Of a stretch of DNA of 64,000 bases, positions 63,062-64,000 are shown in pieces (positions within the stretch are counted from its first letter, which is position 1; every line of letters begins with the position of its first letter). This DNA is from Gymnopus androsaceus JB14. Taxonomy: Eukaryota; Basidiomycota; Agaricomycetes; Agaricales; Omphalotaceae. The position numbers and the translations under genes were made by a program. The stretch lies in assembly GCA_009733575.1 (NCBI GenBank), contig ML769674.1:18835-82834 (forward strand). The letters are read 5' to 3'. The notes under the pieces are model-generated. The model saw only the letters and a list, made by a program, of their open reading frames with translations. It was not told the origin of the DNA and searched no databases.

Positions 63062-63282
63062 ATGGATAATGCGGATGGAATACAGCAAATGCGGACGGAA
63101 ATAGCATGAGAGCGAGTGGAATAGGGTGAAAGCGGGCGGAAATAGCGTGGGAGCGGACAGAATAGCACAAGAGCGGACGGAAATACCGTGGGAGTGGATG
63201 GAATAGAGTGAAAGCGGATGGGAATAGCGTGGGAGCGGATGGAATAGCGTGGGAGCGGGTGGAATTGAGTGAAAGCGGACGG
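63062..63282. repeat. Degenerate ~21-bp tandem repeat
   Basis: About ten units such as AATAGCGTGGGAGCGGATGG and AATAGAGTGAAAGCGGACGG in head-to-tail order. Unlike the surrounding DNA it keeps several CpG sites. Possibly part of an LTR of the adjacent gypsy fragment. Confidence 0.75.
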
Positions 63283-64000
63283 TCCCAGAGGTTCTAGAGG
63301 TAGCAAAACCCAAATAGGAAGCTCCCGGGGAGCTTTGGTTGTAAAGTTGTAAACAAAGATAGAAGACAGTGAGCTCTGGACGTAGATTTGGTATCTACGG
63401 ACAGAGCCTCGCAGTTACTGCAGATGACAGTGGGCCTTCGAACAGAGCTCGGAAGGCACAGCTGGTTAGAACAGATAGAAATAGAGAGACAGAGACAGAG
63501 ACAGAGGCAAAATGGGATCGATTCGGTAACAATGGTAATAACAGACTAGGGTGCATGGACTTGGGGTGTCTACTTATATACTGTAGGGTGGCTGTGTAAG
63601 TCGTTGGGAGGGCCTGATGGATGGTTATCAAGTGCGGAAGGCACCCGGGAGGCAGGATAAGTGGTAATCACAGGTAGAAAGTGCCCGGCAGGCAGAATAA
63701 ATGGTAAATAAGCATGGAAAGTGCCCACAATGTAGGTAATGAGTGCAGGAAGTATCCGCGGACGGTCAGGAAGCGTGGGAAACATCAGCGGGTGGATAGC
63801 GGATGAGAAATGACCCAAGGCCTGACACTGGGCTGTCACTTTTCTTCAAGGTTTGATTCGGTGGTTTACTGGGATTCGTACTTTGTTGTAGGGCAGGGAG
63901 CACACCTTTAGGTAAGTCCCTCAGAATAGGAGTAACTGTAAGTGGTTTTATACTGTTGAAGGGTCTAGTAGCTGGTTGCGCAGCCCGTTCAACTTGTTCC
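63283..64000. other. No gene recognised at right edge
   Basis: A short GACAGA microsatellite (63488-63508) and imperfect GGCAGG/GTGCCCGG-containing direct repeats (63640-63740). Nothing codes convincingly. Probably the LTR or flank of the degenerate gypsy element. Confidence 0.4.

Noticed and set aside
62672..63313. 213-codon minus-strand frame rich in Ser/His/Pro/Arg
   Set aside because: It runs through the 21-bp tandem repeat and reads as repeat translation (YSIHSH, FHPLPRYS) with alternatives open in other frames.

Overview
The window is nuclear DNA of a filamentous fungus, most likely a mushroom-forming basidiomycete (Agaricomycetes). Genes carry many 45-70 bp GT-AG introns. A single-pass membrane protein family common in Agaricomycetes is present, the tRNA genes have introns, and the repeats (Ty1/copia, Ty3/gypsy with a collagen-like Gag segment, hAT and Tc1/mariner non-autonomous elements) fit that group.

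Layout: (1) 0-9 kb is a tandem triplication of an extended SDR reductase plus a short proline-rich minus-strand gene. Copy 1 is broken by an inversion, copy 2 (2088-3315) is intact, and copy 3 has a 4-nt frameshift. A 381-bp hAT-type MITE sits between units 2 and 3, and units 1/2 preserve its empty site. (2) 9-16 kb holds two TPMT-family methyltransferase paralogues and a carboxylesterase, all on the minus strand and each preceded by a copy of the same short upstream repeat. (3) 16-22.2 kb contains tRNA-Asp, a membrane protein and a NOSIP-family ubiquitin ligase. (4) 22.2-31.5 kb has tRNA-His, a second (broken) carboxylesterase and a complete Ty1/copia element with a perfect 5-bp target duplication. 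(5) 33.4-43.3 kb has two P450 genes flanking VPS35 (retromer core). (6) 43.6-52 kb is a third P450 relic hit by a Tc1/mariner element, an hAT-type element and a second copia element, which itself carries a 207-bp MITE. (7) 52-64 kb is a graveyard of Ty3/gypsy fragments interrupted by two large palindromic foldback elements with a 33-bp internal satellite.

The conserved genes (VPS35, NOSIP-like, SDR2, both TPMT genes) read cleanly through all introns where I traced them. Most duplicated accessory genes (SDR1, SDR3, both esterases, P450-3, probably P450-1 and P450-2) show frame breaks. I infer an accessory oxidoreductase / methyltransferase / esterase / P450 neighbourhood that expands by duplication and decays. 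It may have had a specialised-metabolism or detoxification role, but no backbone synthase is present. From about 43.8 kb rightwards CpG is strikingly scarce and codons such as CGA/CGG appear as TGA, consistent with methylation- or RIP-like C-to-T decay of repeats.

Exon coordinates for SDR2, SDR3, both TPMT genes and NOSIP were worked out by hand and give exact reading-frame sums, except for SDR3's single 4-nt excess. Other multi-exon genes are given as start-stop spans.
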